From NCBI GenBank assembly GCA_963846915.1, contig CAWJXV010000009.1, positions 744,001-808,000 on the forward strand: a stretch of DNA of 64,000 nt, in the 5' to 3' direction. The position numbers were made by a program, and so were the translations under genes. Below the pieces are notes generated by a model that saw nothing but the letters and a program-made list of their open reading frames with translations, was not told the origin of the DNA and searched no databases. Shown piece after piece: positions 44,326 to 53,194 of this stretch (positions within the stretch are counted from its first letter, which is position 1; every line of letters starts with the position of its first letter). The DNA is from PALSA-612 sp963846915. Its GTDB lineage: Bacteria; Actinomycetota; Thermoleophilia; Gaiellales; Gaiellaceae.

Positions 44326-46446
44326 ATGAAACGCGTGGGAGTCGATGTCGGCGGCACCTTCACCGACCTGATCTACGTCGACGACGACGCGGGAATCATC
44401 CGCGTCCACAAGCTGCCGACGACGCCCGGCGATCCGTCGCAGGGGACGGTGCAGGGGATCGAAGACGTGACGCGGCAGGCCGGCGAGAGCCCGTCCGCGC
44501 TCGACTCGGTCTTCCACGGGACGACGATCGCAACCAACATCGTGATCGAGCACAACGGCGCGACGGTCGGGATGATCACGACCGAGGGCTACCGCGACAT
44601 CCTCCACATCGCGCGGCACAAGAAGCCGCTCAACTTCTCGAACTACCAGGATCTGCCGTGGCAGCGCTACCCGGTCGTGCGGCGCCGCTACCGGCTGACC
44701 GTGCCCGAGCGGATGACGCGCGACGGCTCCGTGCTCGTGCCGCTCGACGAGGACAAGGCACGCGCCCAGGTGCTGGCGCTCAAGGAGGCGGGCGTCGACG
44801 CGGTCGCCGTCTGCTTCCTGTTCTCGTTCGTGAACGACGCGCACGAGCGGCGCGTCGCCGAGATCGTGCGCGAGGAGTTCCCCGAGGCCTTCATCTCGGT
44901 CTCGTCGGAGGTGCTGCCGCAGTACCGCGAGTACGAGCGCTTCTCGACCGTCTGCCTGAACGCCTACATCGGGCCGAAGGTCGCAACCTACGTCAGCCGG
45001 CTGAAGGACGAGCTGGCGCGGCTCGGCGTCAAGACCGGCGTCCACCTGATGACGTCCGCCTCGGGCGTAGCGACTGCCGAGGCCGCCGTCGCGCGGCCCG
45101 TCAACCTGCTCATGTCGGGCCCCGTCGCGGGGGTCGTCGGCGGCATCTGGGCGGGCAAGCACGCCGGGTTCGAGAACGTGATCACGCTCGACGTCGGCGG
45201 TACGTCCGCGGACATCGGCCTCGCCCAGGAAGGGCGCCTGCGCATGAAGCACCTGCTCGACACGAAGGTCGGCCCCTACCAGGCGATGATCCCGATGGTC
45301 GACGTCGACACGATCGGCGCCGGCGGGGGCTCGATCGCCTACGTCGACCAGGGCGGGATCTTCCGCGTCGGCCCGCGGTCGGCCGGCGCCGTCCCCGGCC
45401 CCGCGGCCTACAACCGCGGCGGCACCGAGGCGACCGCGACCGACGCGCTCGTCAACCTCGGCTGGCTGTCGCCGGAGGCGTTCCTCGGCGGCGGCATGGA
45501 GCTCGACGCCGAGCTCGCTCGCAAGGCATTCGAGGACGGCCCTGCGCAGGCGCTCGGGATGACCGTCGAGGAGGCGTCGATGGGCGCGGTGCAGATCCTC
45601 ACGCACTCGATGGTGCAGTCGATCGAGGAGAACTCCGTCCGCAAGGGGTACGACCCGCGCGACTTCGCGCTCGTCGCCGAGGGCGGCGCCGGGCCGCTGT
45701 TCGCGGCGCAGATCGCGCTCGAGGTGGGAACGCCGACGGTCGTCGTCCCGCCCTACCCGGGGATCGCCGCAGCGATGGGCCTGCTCGCGACGGACATGGT
45801 CTACGAGTACGTCGCCACGACGTACCAACGGCTCTCACGGCTCGACGCGGCGGCGCTGCAGTCGCGCTTCGGCGAGCTCGAGGAGCTGGCGGTCGGGCAG
45901 CTCGCCGAGGACGGGATCGACCCCGGGAACGTCGTCGTCCAGCGAATCGCCGAGTGCCGCTACCTCGGCCAGGGCTACGAGCTCCGTGTCGACGCGGCGG
46001 CGGGCGTGATCGACGACGCCTGGGCCGAGAAGGTGCGCGCCGACTTCCACGACATCCACGAGCGGGAGTACTCGCGCAGGTTCGAGGACTCGGACATCGA
46101 GATCCCGAACATCCGCGTCCGCGGGATCGGCCTGACGCCGCCGCTGCGGACGCCCGAGATCGAGCAGGGCGACGACTCGCCGGACGCGGCGCTGCGGCAC
46201 GAAGGCGCGGCCTGGTTCCGCGTCGGCGGCGAGCTCAAGGAGGTGCCGACCCGGTACTACGAGCGCGCGGCGCTGAGGGCCGGCAACCGGCTCCTCGGCC
46301 CGGCGATCGTCACGCAGTACGACTCGACCACCGTGATCCCGCCCGGCCTGGCGGCCCACGTCGACCGCTTCGGGAACATCGTGATCGCGATCGCCGAAGC
46401 TGCCGGGGCGCAACCCGAGACGACGGAGATGGAGGTGGCCGCATGA
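44326..46446 (+). CDS. hyuA: Hydantoinase/oxoprolinase subunit A (second copy)
   Basis: 706-aa ATP-dependent cyclic-amide hydrolase large subunit. N-terminal MKRVGVDVGGTFTDLIYVDD, then FHGTTIATNIVIEHNGA, LDVGGTSADIGLAQ and IGAGGGSIAYVDQGG. Strong RBS (aaaggagg). It differs clearly from the 11438 copy in the region between ARHKKPLNF and RMTRDGSVL, which suggests another substrate. Overlaps HyuB by ATGA. Confidence 0.9.
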   Translation: MKRVGVDVGGTFTDLIYVDDDAGIIRVHKLPTTPGDPSQGTVQGIEDVTRQAGESPSALDSVFHGTTIATNIVIEHNGATVGMITTEGYRDILHIARHKKPLNFSNYQDLPWQRYPVVRRRYRLTVPERMTRDGSVLVPLDEDKARAQVLALKEAGVDAVAVCFLFSFVNDAHERRVAEIVREEFPEAFISVSSEVLPQYREYERFSTVCLNAYIGPKVATYVSRLKDELARLGVKTGVHLMTSASGVATAEAAVARPVNLLMSGPVAGVVGGIWAGKHAGFENVITLDVGGTSADIGLAQEGRLRMKHLLDTKVGPYQAMIPMVDVDTIGAGGGSIAYVDQGGIFRVGPRSAGAVPGPAAYNRGGTEATATDALVNLGWLSPEAFLGGGMELDAELARKAFEDGPAQALGMTVEEASMGAVQILTHSMVQSIEENSVRKGYDPRDFALVAEGGAGPLFAAQIALEVGTPTVVVPPYPGIAAAMGLLATDMVYEYVATTYQRLSRLDAAALQSRFGELEELAVGQLAEDGIDPGNVVVQRIAECRYLGQGYELRVDAAAGVIDDAWAEKVRADFHDIHEREYSRRFEDSDIEIPNIRVRGIGLTPPLRTPEIEQGDDSPDAALRHEGAAWFRVGGELKEVPTRYYERAALRAGNRLLGPAIVTQYDSTTVIPPGLAAHVDRFGNIVIAIAEAAGAQPETTEMEVAA

Positions 46447-48356
46447 GCGTGACCGAGTACGAGGTCGGAAGGCAGCCAGGGCCGCCGACCCGCACGCGCG
46501 TCGAGGTCGACCCGATCACGCTCCGCGTCCTCGGCGGGGCATTCCACGCGATCGCCAAGGAGATGGCGGGCGTGCTCTTCCGCATGAGCTACTCGTCGAT
46601 CATCCGCGAGTCCGAGGACCTCGGCGCGGGCATCTTCGACGCCGAGGGGCGCGAGCTCTGCGAGTCGGACTCGACGCCGATGCACATCGGCTCGCTGCCC
46701 TGGTACATCCGCGGCTTCCTGCACCGCCTCGGCGACGAGATCGAGGACGGCGACGTGATCGTCCACAACCACCCCTATCTCGGCGCCTCGCACTCGCCGG
46801 ACATCGCCGTCGCGGTGCCGATCTTCGCCGACGGCGAGCTGCTCGGCTTCGCCGCGGTGACCGCGCACGTCCTCGACGTGGGCGGATCCTTCCCGGGCAT
46901 CAACGCCGACGCTTTCGACGTCTACGCCGAGGCCAAGCTCTACAACGGCCTGCGCTGGTACCGCCGCGGCGAGCTGAACGAGGACGTCGACCGGATGATC
47001 TTCGACAACGTCCGCACCGAGACGATGAACCGCGGCGACATGAACGCGATGCTGGCCGCCTGCCAGCTCGGACGCGACCGCTTCCTACGCCTCGTCGACC
47101 GCTACGGCGTCGAGGTGGTGATGAGCGCGGCGTACGACTGGATGGACTACTCCGAGCGGATGCTCAGAGCCGAGATCGCGAAGATCCCGGACGGGACGTA
47201 CGGCCCGGTCGTCGGCTGGCTCGACGACGACGCGCGGAACCGCGACGTGCGGCTCCGCGTCGAGACGCGCGTGATCGTCGACGGGGACGAGGTGACGATC
47301 GACCTGACGGGCTCGAACCCGGAGGTGCCGACCGGCTACAACGTGCCGTTCGAAGGGTCGCTGCTCGTCTCGTGCTACTACGCGATCCGCACGATCCTGC
47401 TCGACGAGACGACCTTCCCCGAGCACGTCCCGCAGAACGACGGCGTCTTCCGGCCGGTGAAGGTGATCGCGCCCAAGGGGACGATCTTCAACCCGACCTT
47501 CCCGCGGGCGTGCTTCTCGCGCTTCTGCCAGACGCAGCGCGTCGTCGACAACACGATCCTCGCGCTCGCCGAGGCGCTGCCGGACAAGGTCACGGCCGGA
47601 AACTCGGCCGGCATCCACTTCTGCGCCTACGCGGGCTTCGACGAGTCGATCGGCGAGTACTGGCTCTATCTCGAGGTGAACGAGGGCTCCTACGGCGGCC
47701 GGCAGGGAAAGGACGCGATGGACTCGGTCGACAACCTGATGGCGAACACCCGCAACAACCCGATCGAGGAGCTCGACCAGCGCTTCCCGATGCGCTGCGA
47801 CCAGTACGAGCTCCGGCCCGAGCCGGCGGCGCCCGGGAAGTGGCGGGGCGGCATCGGCATCATCCGGCGGAACCGCTTCCTCGTCGACGGCACCTACTCG
47901 TGCGAGGGAGACCGGCAGACCGACCCGCCGAAGGGCATCTTCGGCGGCTGGGACGGGCTCGTCGCCTCCTGCCGCAAGAACCCCGACACGGCCCGCGAGC
48001 AGTACCTGCCGGCGAAGGTGACCGGCATTCCGTTCGAGGCCGGCGAGTTCATCGAGTTCCGCGAGCCGAACGCGGCCGGCTACGGCGACCCGCTGGAGCG
48101 CGCGCCGGAGCAGGTGCGCGAGGACGTGCTGGACGACTTCACGACGATCGACCTCGCCCGCGACGCCTACGGCGTCGTCTTCGCCGACGAGCGGACGCTC
48201 GAGATCGACGCGGCCGCGACGGACGCTAAACGGGGTGAGCTGCGCGCGGCACGGGACGGGAGCTCGCTGACCGAGTACTTCCGCGACGGGCTCGTCCCGT
48301 ACAACGCACCGGTCTCGATCGCGAGCAACGCCGAGTTCGGGATCGAGCCGGCGTGA
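46443..48356 (+). CDS. hyuB: Hydantoinase/oxoprolinase subunit B (second copy)
   Basis: 637-aa partner of the preceding gene. Family blocks VDPITLRVLGGAFHAIAKEM, SSIIRESEDLGAGIFD, DVIVHNHPYLGASHSPDIAV, IHFCAYAGFDE and GKWRGGIGIIRRNRF. Its last 90 residues (FTTIDLARDAYGVVFADE) correspond to the long tail also seen in the first HyuB. GTGA junction with the GntR gene downstream, so regulator and enzyme are co-translated. Confidence 0.9.
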   Translation: MSVTEYEVGRQPGPPTRTRVEVDPITLRVLGGAFHAIAKEMAGVLFRMSYSSIIRESEDLGAGIFDAEGRELCESDSTPMHIGSLPWYIRGFLHRLGDEIEDGDVIVHNHPYLGASHSPDIAVAVPIFADGELLGFAAVTAHVLDVGGSFPGINADAFDVYAEAKLYNGLRWYRRGELNEDVDRMIFDNVRTETMNRGDMNAMLAACQLGRDRFLRLVDRYGVEVVMSAAYDWMDYSERMLRAEIAKIPDGTYGPVVGWLDDDARNRDVRLRVETRVIVDGDEVTIDLTGSNPEVPTGYNVPFEGSLLVSCYYAIRTILLDETTFPEHVPQNDGVFRPVKVIAPKGTIFNPTFPRACFSRFCQTQRVVDNTILALAEALPDKVTAGNSAGIHFCAYAGFDESIGEYWLYLEVNEGSYGGRQGKDAMDSVDNLMANTRNNPIEELDQRFPMRCDQYELRPEPAAPGKWRGGIGIIRRNRFLVDGTYSCEGDRQTDPPKGIFGGWDGLVASCRKNPDTAREQYLPAKVTGIPFEAGEFIEFREPNAAGYGDPLERAPEQVREDVLDDFTTIDLARDAYGVVFADERTLEIDAAATDAKRGELRAARDGSSLTEYFRDGLVPYNAPVSIASNAEFGIEPA

Positions 48357-49129
48357 CCGCCGCCCCGCTCCGGCCGGTCGAGCGGGCATCGGACGCGATG
48401 GCCGTCCGGCGCGTCCGGAAGGCCTACGAGCAGGTGGCCGACCAGCTCCGCGACCTGATCGTCTCGGGCCAGCTCGTGCGCGGCGAGCGGCTGCCGAACG
48501 AGACGGTGCTGGCCCGTGAGTTCGGAGTCAGTCGCGCTACGGTCCGCGAGGCGCTCCGCCTCCTGACGGCGCAGAGCCTCGTCCGGACGGCCAAGGGCGC
48601 GGGCGGCGGCACGTACGTGACGATGCCGAGCGTCGATCACGTCTCGCAGTTCCTCAATTCGGCGCTCAACCTGCTGGCCGCGGCCGAGCACGTCTCGCTC
48701 GACGAGCTGCTCGAGGCGCGGGAGGCGCTCGAGGTGCCGGCGGCCCGGCTGGCCGCGCTGCGGCGGTCCGGAGAGGCGGTCGAGGAGCTACGCGCGACGA
48801 TCCCGCCCGACCCGGGCGACCTCGGGCCGACGGAGCAGTTCGTCTACAACGCGGACTTCCACACGTCGGTGATCGCCGCGGCGGGGAACGCGTTCCTGAT
48901 GATGGCCGCGCAGCCGCTGTTCACGATCCTGCAGACACAACTCGCCCGTTCGTCGCTCGGCTCGCGCTTCCATCGGGGGATCAACGAGCAGCACCAGGCG
49001 ATCGCCGCGGCGATCGCGAACCGCGACGCACAACGGGCAGAAAGGGAGATGCGCTTGCATCTCGAGTTCCTGCGCCCGCACTACGAGCGCACGTGGCGGT
49101 ACGCGATGCGCGCCGCCGACCAGGCGTGA
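48353..49129 (+). CDS. GntR family regulator, FadR type
   Basis: 258-aa transcription factor. wHTH: YEQVADQLRDLIVSGQLVRG, LAREFGVSRATVREALRLL, then a helical FCD domain (ADFHTSVIAAAGNAFLMM; HQAIAAAIANRDAQRAEREM). It is embedded in the HyuAB operon, whose promoter carries ATGTCAGACAT-type sites, so it is the best candidate for binding them and for coordinating the transporter, hydrolase and CitE operons. The effector is probably an acid intermediate. Confidence 0.87.
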   Translation: MTAAPLRPVERASDAMAVRRVRKAYEQVADQLRDLIVSGQLVRGERLPNETVLAREFGVSRATVREALRLLTAQSLVRTAKGAGGGTYVTMPSVDHVSQFLNSALNLLAAAEHVSLDELLEAREALEVPAARLAALRRSGEAVEELRATIPPDPGDLGPTEQFVYNADFHTSVIAAAGNAFLMMAAQPLFTILQTQLARSSLGSRFHRGINEQHQAIAAAIANRDAQRAEREMRLHLEFLRPHYERTWRYAMRAADQA

Positions 49130-50088
49130 AGCTCGGACTGCAAGGGTCGGGGCAGCTCGTCGCTGGCGCGCCCGATCCCGGCTTCTTCCGGGCCGTGGCC
49201 GAGTTGGCCGACGCGTCCGGATACGACTCGCTGTGGGCCGGGGACCACGTCTCGTTCCACAACCCGATCCTCGACGTCACCGTCGCGCTGACGCAGTTCG
49301 CGGCCGCGACCGAGCGGATCGCGATCGGTGCGGGCGTCGTGCTGCTCCCGCTCCGGCACCCGAGCCTCGTCGCGCGCGAGTTCGCCTCGCTCGACTACCT
49401 GTCGGGCGGAAGGGTCGTGCTCGGCGTCGGCGTCGGCGGCGAGGGAGGCAAGGACTTCGAGGCAGTGGGCGTCGACCCAGGCGAGCGCGGCGCGCGGACG
49501 GACGAGGCGATGCTCGCCCTGAAGGCCCTGTTCGCCGGGCCGGAGGCGTCGTTCTCCGGGCGGTTCTTCTCCTTCGAAGGCATCACGGTCGAGCCCGGGC
49601 GGCCCGGCGGCCCGCCGCTCTGGGTCGGAGGGCGGTCGGCCGCGGCGCGACGTCGTGCCGGCCGCCTCGGCGACGGCTGGATGCCGATCTGGGTCTCGGC
49701 CGAGAAGTTCGCCGCCGGTCTCGCGGAGGTGCGAGCCCACGCGGCGGACGCGGGTCGCGACCCGGCCGCGATCGCAGCCGCCGTCGTCTGCCCAGCGCTT
49801 CTCGGCGGCGACGCCCGCTCTCGGCTCGCTGCACATCTCGAGCTGCGCTACGGCATGACTGTCGAGCCGCACCTCGTCGACCGCTACTGCGTTGCCGGCT
49901 CGCCGGAGGAGTGCGCCGCGCGCGTGCGCGAGTACGCCCACGCCGGCGCGGAGCACGTGATCTTCAACATCGGCTGCGCCGCCGGCGACGAGCTCCTCGA
50001 CCAGGCCGCAGCCCTTCACGCCGCCGCCTCACCCACTTTGCAACACAGTGTTGCTTGGAACAACGCGTCTCGACTGGAGGTGTCCTGA
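49126..50088 (+). CDS. LLM-class flavin/F420-dependent oxidoreductase
   Basis: 320-aa luciferase-like TIM-barrel enzyme. LGLQGSGQLVAGAPDPGFFR, YDSLWAGDHVSFHNP, IGAGVVLLPLRHPSLVAREF and GVGGEGGKDFEAVGVD fit the F420-dependent subgroup. It could oxidise a ring (compare the pyrimidine oxygenase RutA, same superfamily) or a side-chain. GTG at 49126 overlaps the GntR stop. The last codons contain a palindrome (50040-50054). Confidence 0.85.
   Translation: MKLGLQGSGQLVAGAPDPGFFRAVAELADASGYDSLWAGDHVSFHNPILDVTVALTQFAAATERIAIGAGVVLLPLRHPSLVAREFASLDYLSGGRVVLGVGVGGEGGKDFEAVGVDPGERGARTDEAMLALKALFAGPEASFSGRFFSFEGITVEPGRPGGPPLWVGGRSAAARRRAGRLGDGWMPIWVSAEKFAAGLAEVRAHAADAGRDPAAIAAAVVCPALLGGDARSRLAAHLELRYGMTVEPHLVDRYCVAGSPEECAARVREYAHAGAEHVIFNIGCAAGDELLDQAAALHAAASPTLQHSVAWNNASRLEVS
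50040..50054. repeat. GCAACAC-GTGTTGC palindrome at gene end
   Basis: Arms GCAACAC and GTGTTGC around one A, with TT/TT flanks, inside the 3' end of the LLM gene and 34 bases before the racemase start. Same type as 16771 and 30072. Confidence 0.5.
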
Positions 50089-50868
50089 TGGCCCGTGTCC
50101 TCGTGATCGTCCCCTTCCCACTCGGCGAGTCCGGCATCGGCAACCGGGCCGCGCAGCTCGAGAAGGTCGAGCTCGGCCCCGACATCGAGTTCGACTTCCG
50201 CGGCGTGCGCGCCGGCCCGGCGCTCCTCGACTCGGGGCCACGACTCCGGCCTGGCCGAGGTCGCGCTCGCCGAGGTCGGCATCCGTGCCCAGGAGGAGGG
50301 CTACGACGCCGTCTGCATCGACACGATGAGCGACTCCGGAGTCGGCATCCTACGCTCCTTCCTCGACATCCCGGTCATCGGGCCAGGGCGAGCCTCGTAC
50401 CTGACGGCCCTGATGCTCGGGGACACGTTCTCGGTGCTGACCCAGTGGGACGGCTGGATCCCGATCTACAAGAAGGGCGTCCGCGACCTCGGCCTCGAGA
50501 GCCACCTCGCCTCGATCCGGTCGATCAACGTGATGCCCGACGTCGACAACCTGCTCGGCGGCAAGGAGGAGGTCGTGTTCCCGATGCTGCGCGACGCGGG
50601 CATGGCCTGTATCGAGGAGGACGGCGCGCAGGTGATCTGCATGGGCTCGACGACGATGCACCAGGCGGTGCCGTACCTCCAGGCCGAGCTGCCGGTGCCG
50701 ATCGTCAACCCCGGCCCGCTCTCGTACAAGCTGGCCGAGCTCGTGCTCGGACTCGGCCTGACCCAGTCCAGGAAGGCGTATCCGTTCCCGACCGTGCCGA
50801 AGCCCGAGATGCTGGCGGCGATGATGGAGGCGGCGGAGGCGAGCGAGCGGGCGGTGGCAGAGGCTTGA
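50088..50868 (+). CDS. Asp/Glu/hydantoin racemase family protein, frameshifted
   Basis: About 260 aa. The Asp/Glu racemase superfamily includes hydantoin racemase, maleate isomerase and arylmalonate decarboxylase. Catalytic-type cysteines are in AVCIDTMSDSG and VICMGSTTM. The frame breaks near 50240: LLDSG continues as HDSGLAEVALAEVGIRAQE if one C is removed. Both parts are conserved, so a single sequence error is likely. RBS ggaggtg precedes ATG 50088. With HyuAB beside it, hydantoin racemase activity is the first guess. Confidence 0.82.
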
Positions 50869-52091
50869 CGCTCCCGCTCGCGGACATCCGCGTCGTCGCG
50901 ATCGAGCAGTTCGGGGCCGGCCCGTGGGCGACGCTGCAGCTCGCCGATCTCGGCGCCGAGGTGATCAAGATCGAGGACCCGCGTGCGGGCGGCGACGTCG
51001 GGCGCTACGTGCCGCCGTTCCAGGAGGGCGAGGACTCGCTCTTCTTCGAGACCTTCAACCGCAACAAGACGTCGGTCTCGCTCGACCTGCGCCACCCGGA
51101 CGCAAGGCCGGTGCTCGAAGACCTCGTGCGCGCTTCGGATGCCGTCTACTCGAACCTCCGCGGCGACCAGCCGGCGCGGCTCGGGCTCACCTACGAGCGG
51201 CTGAAGGACGTGAACCCGCGCGTCGTCTGCTGCTCGCTGTCCGGCTTCGGCATGACCGGCCCGCGGGCCGCCGAGGGCGGCTACGACTTCATGATGCAGG
51301 GGCTCGCGGGCTGGCAGCTCCTCACCGGCGACCCGGACGGCCCGCCGACGCGGAGCGGCATCTCGCTCGTCGACCTCTCGGGGGGCTACGCGTCGACGAT
51401 CGCGCTCCTCGCCGGGCTCTGGCGCGCGCGGCGCGACGGCGTCGGCTGCGACTGCGACGTCTCCCTGTTCGAGACGGCGCTGCAAGAGCTGATGTACATC
51501 GGCCCGTGGGCCGCGACACACGGCTACGTTCCTCCGCGGCGGCGTAACTCCGCGCACGCGTCGATCGTCCCCTTCCAGAACTTCCGCGCCTCCGACGGCT
51601 GGATCGTCATTGCGGCCGCGAAGCAGTCGTTCTGGGAGCGGCTCTGCGAGGTGATCGGCGAGCCCGGGCTCGCCGACGATCCGCGCTTCGCGACGATGGC
51701 CGCGCGGGACGAGAACCGCGACGAGCTCGTGCCGATCCTCGAGCGCGTGTTCGCGAGTCGAACGGTGCGAGAATGGCTCGACGTGCTCGTGACGGCGGGA
51801 GTCCCAGCGGCAAAGGTGAACACGGTGCTCGAGGCGCTCGCAGAGCCGCAGACCGAGGCCCGCGGCGACATCGTCGAGCACGACCATCCGACGCTCGGCA
51901 CGGTGCGGACGATCCGGACCGCGCTCCGGCTCGAGGCCGGCGGAGAGGCGCTCGAACGCGCGCCGGCACGCGGCCCGTTCCGCGGCGAGCACACCGACGA
52001 GGTCTTGGCCGGGCTGTGCGGCTACGCGCCCGAGCGGATCCGCGCGCTGCGCGAGGCGGGCGTCTTCGGCGAAGCGGAGGTGCCCGCGTGA
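50865..52091 (+). CDS. Type III (CaiB/BaiF) CoA-transferase
   Basis: 408 aa. LADIRVVAIEQFGAGPWATLQLADLGAEVIKIEDP, NRNKTSVSLDLRHP, SNLRGDQPARLGL and SGFGMTGPRAAEGGYDFMMQG are family hallmarks; the catalytic Asp lies in the QG-LAGW/ DLSGGYAS region. TTG start overlapping the racemase stop. It activates an acid intermediate to its CoA ester. Homologous to the frameshifted gene at 10160, so each HyuAB set has its own CoA-transferase. Confidence 0.88.
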   Translation: MTLPLADIRVVAIEQFGAGPWATLQLADLGAEVIKIEDPRAGGDVGRYVPPFQEGEDSLFFETFNRNKTSVSLDLRHPDARPVLEDLVRASDAVYSNLRGDQPARLGLTYERLKDVNPRVVCCSLSGFGMTGPRAAEGGYDFMMQGLAGWQLLTGDPDGPPTRSGISLVDLSGGYASTIALLAGLWRARRDGVGCDCDVSLFETALQELMYIGPWAATHGYVPPRRRNSAHASIVPFQNFRASDGWIVIAAAKQSFWERLCEVIGEPGLADDPRFATMAARDENRDELVPILERVFASRTVREWLDVLVTAGVPAAKVNTVLEALAEPQTEARGDIVEHDHPTLGTVRTIRTALRLEAGGEALERAPARGPFRGEHTDEVLAGLCGYAPERIRALREAGVFGEAEVPA

Positions 52092-52984
52092 GCGAGCGCG
52101 ACTTCGTCGGCTACGGCGCGACACCGCCCGACCCGAAGTGGCCCGGGGGCGCGCGGCTCGCGCTCAACTTCGTCCTCAACTACGAGGAGGGGGGCGAGAA
52201 CACGCCGCTCGAGGGCGACCCGGCGTCGGAGACGTTCCTGCACGAGGTGGTCGGCGCTCCCGCCACGGTCGGCCGACGGAACCTGAACACCGAGTCGATG
52301 TTCGAGTACGGGAGCCGCGCGGGGTTCTGGCGCGTGCACCGGATCTTCGGCAAGCACGAGCTGCCGATGACCGTCTATGCGGTCGGCCAGGCGCTCGAGC
52401 GCAATCCCGAGGCGGCCCGGGCCATGGTCGCGTCGGGCTGGGAGGTTGCAAGCCACGGCTGGCGCTGGATCGACTACATGGAGATGTCCGAGGACGAGGA
52501 GCGCGAGCACATGAGGCGCGCGATCCAGGCGATCGAGAGAGTCACCGGAGAGCGCCCGGTCGGCTGGTACACGGGGCGGATCTCGGACAACACGCGCCGC
52601 CTCGTCGTCGAGGAGGGCGGGTTCCTCTACGACTCCGATTCCTACGCCGACGAGCTGCCCTACTGGGTCGAGGTCGCCGGGAAGCAGCATCTCGTGATCC
52701 CGTACACGCTCGACGCCAACGACTTCAAGTTCCTGCTCGTGAACGGCTTCGTGACCGGCGACCAGTTCTACTCGTACCTCGTCGACGCATTCGACCAGCT
52801 ACGCGAGGAAGGCGGGCGGATGCTTTCCGTCGGCCTGCACTGTCGCATCGTCGGCCGTCCCGGACGGGCGAAGGCGCTCGACGCGTTCCTCGGCTATGTC
52901 AGCCAGCACGAGGACGTGTGGGTGACGACCCGCGCCGAGATCGCGAGACACTGGCGCGAGCACCACCCGCCCGCGGGCTTCTGA
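52088..52984 (+). CDS. PuuE-like allantoinase / polysaccharide deacetylase fold
   Basis: 298-aa NodB-fold amidohydrolase. The opening GYGATPPDPKWPGGARLALN, then NYEEGGENTPLEGD and SHGWRWIDY are characteristic of PuuE-type allantoinases, where the second metal His of classical deacetylases is absent. It would open a hydantoin ring (allantoin or an analogue). GTG at 52088 overlaps the CoA-transferase stop. Last gene of the operon. Confidence 0.87.
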   Translation: MSERDFVGYGATPPDPKWPGGARLALNFVLNYEEGGENTPLEGDPASETFLHEVVGAPATVGRRNLNTESMFEYGSRAGFWRVHRIFGKHELPMTVYAVGQALERNPEAARAMVASGWEVASHGWRWIDYMEMSEDEEREHMRRAIQAIERVTGERPVGWYTGRISDNTRRLVVEEGGFLYDSDSYADELPYWVEVAGKQHLVIPYTLDANDFKFLLVNGFVTGDQFYSYLVDAFDQLREEGGRMLSVGLHCRIVGRPGRAKALDAFLGYVSQHEDVWVTTRAEIARHWREHHPPAGF

Positions 52985-53008
52985 CAGACGCGGCCACGGT
53001 CGGCCTTC

Positions 53009-53184
53009 GGTGTCAGACACCACCCGGGCAGGCTCGGCCGGACGTCGGCGCTGGCGAGGGCGAACACCGGCTCCGAGCGAGACCGGGGCAGCATGAATGC
53101 GGCATGAACGCTGCGACTCGCCTGTGGACGAAAAGTCACACTCGTGTCACGACGGACACCTTGACAGATTCGGTGTCTGACACC
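53009..53184. repeat. Two GGTGTC-GACACC palindromes in convergent spacer
   Basis: GGTGTCAGACACC (53009-53021) and GGTGTCTGACACC (53172-53184), both perfect 13-bp palindromes, in the 210-bp gap between convergent genes; the second is next to TTGACAGATTC. The core TGTCAGACA equals that of the operator family, but the sites are not at promoters. I see no gene in this gap. Confidence 0.55.
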
Positions 53185-53194
53185 GCAGTTAGCG

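Noticed and set aside
53161..53184. TTGACA plus palindrome as a rightward promoter
   Set aside because: It lies between two convergent genes with nothing to transcribe downstream on the plus strand before the opposite gene.
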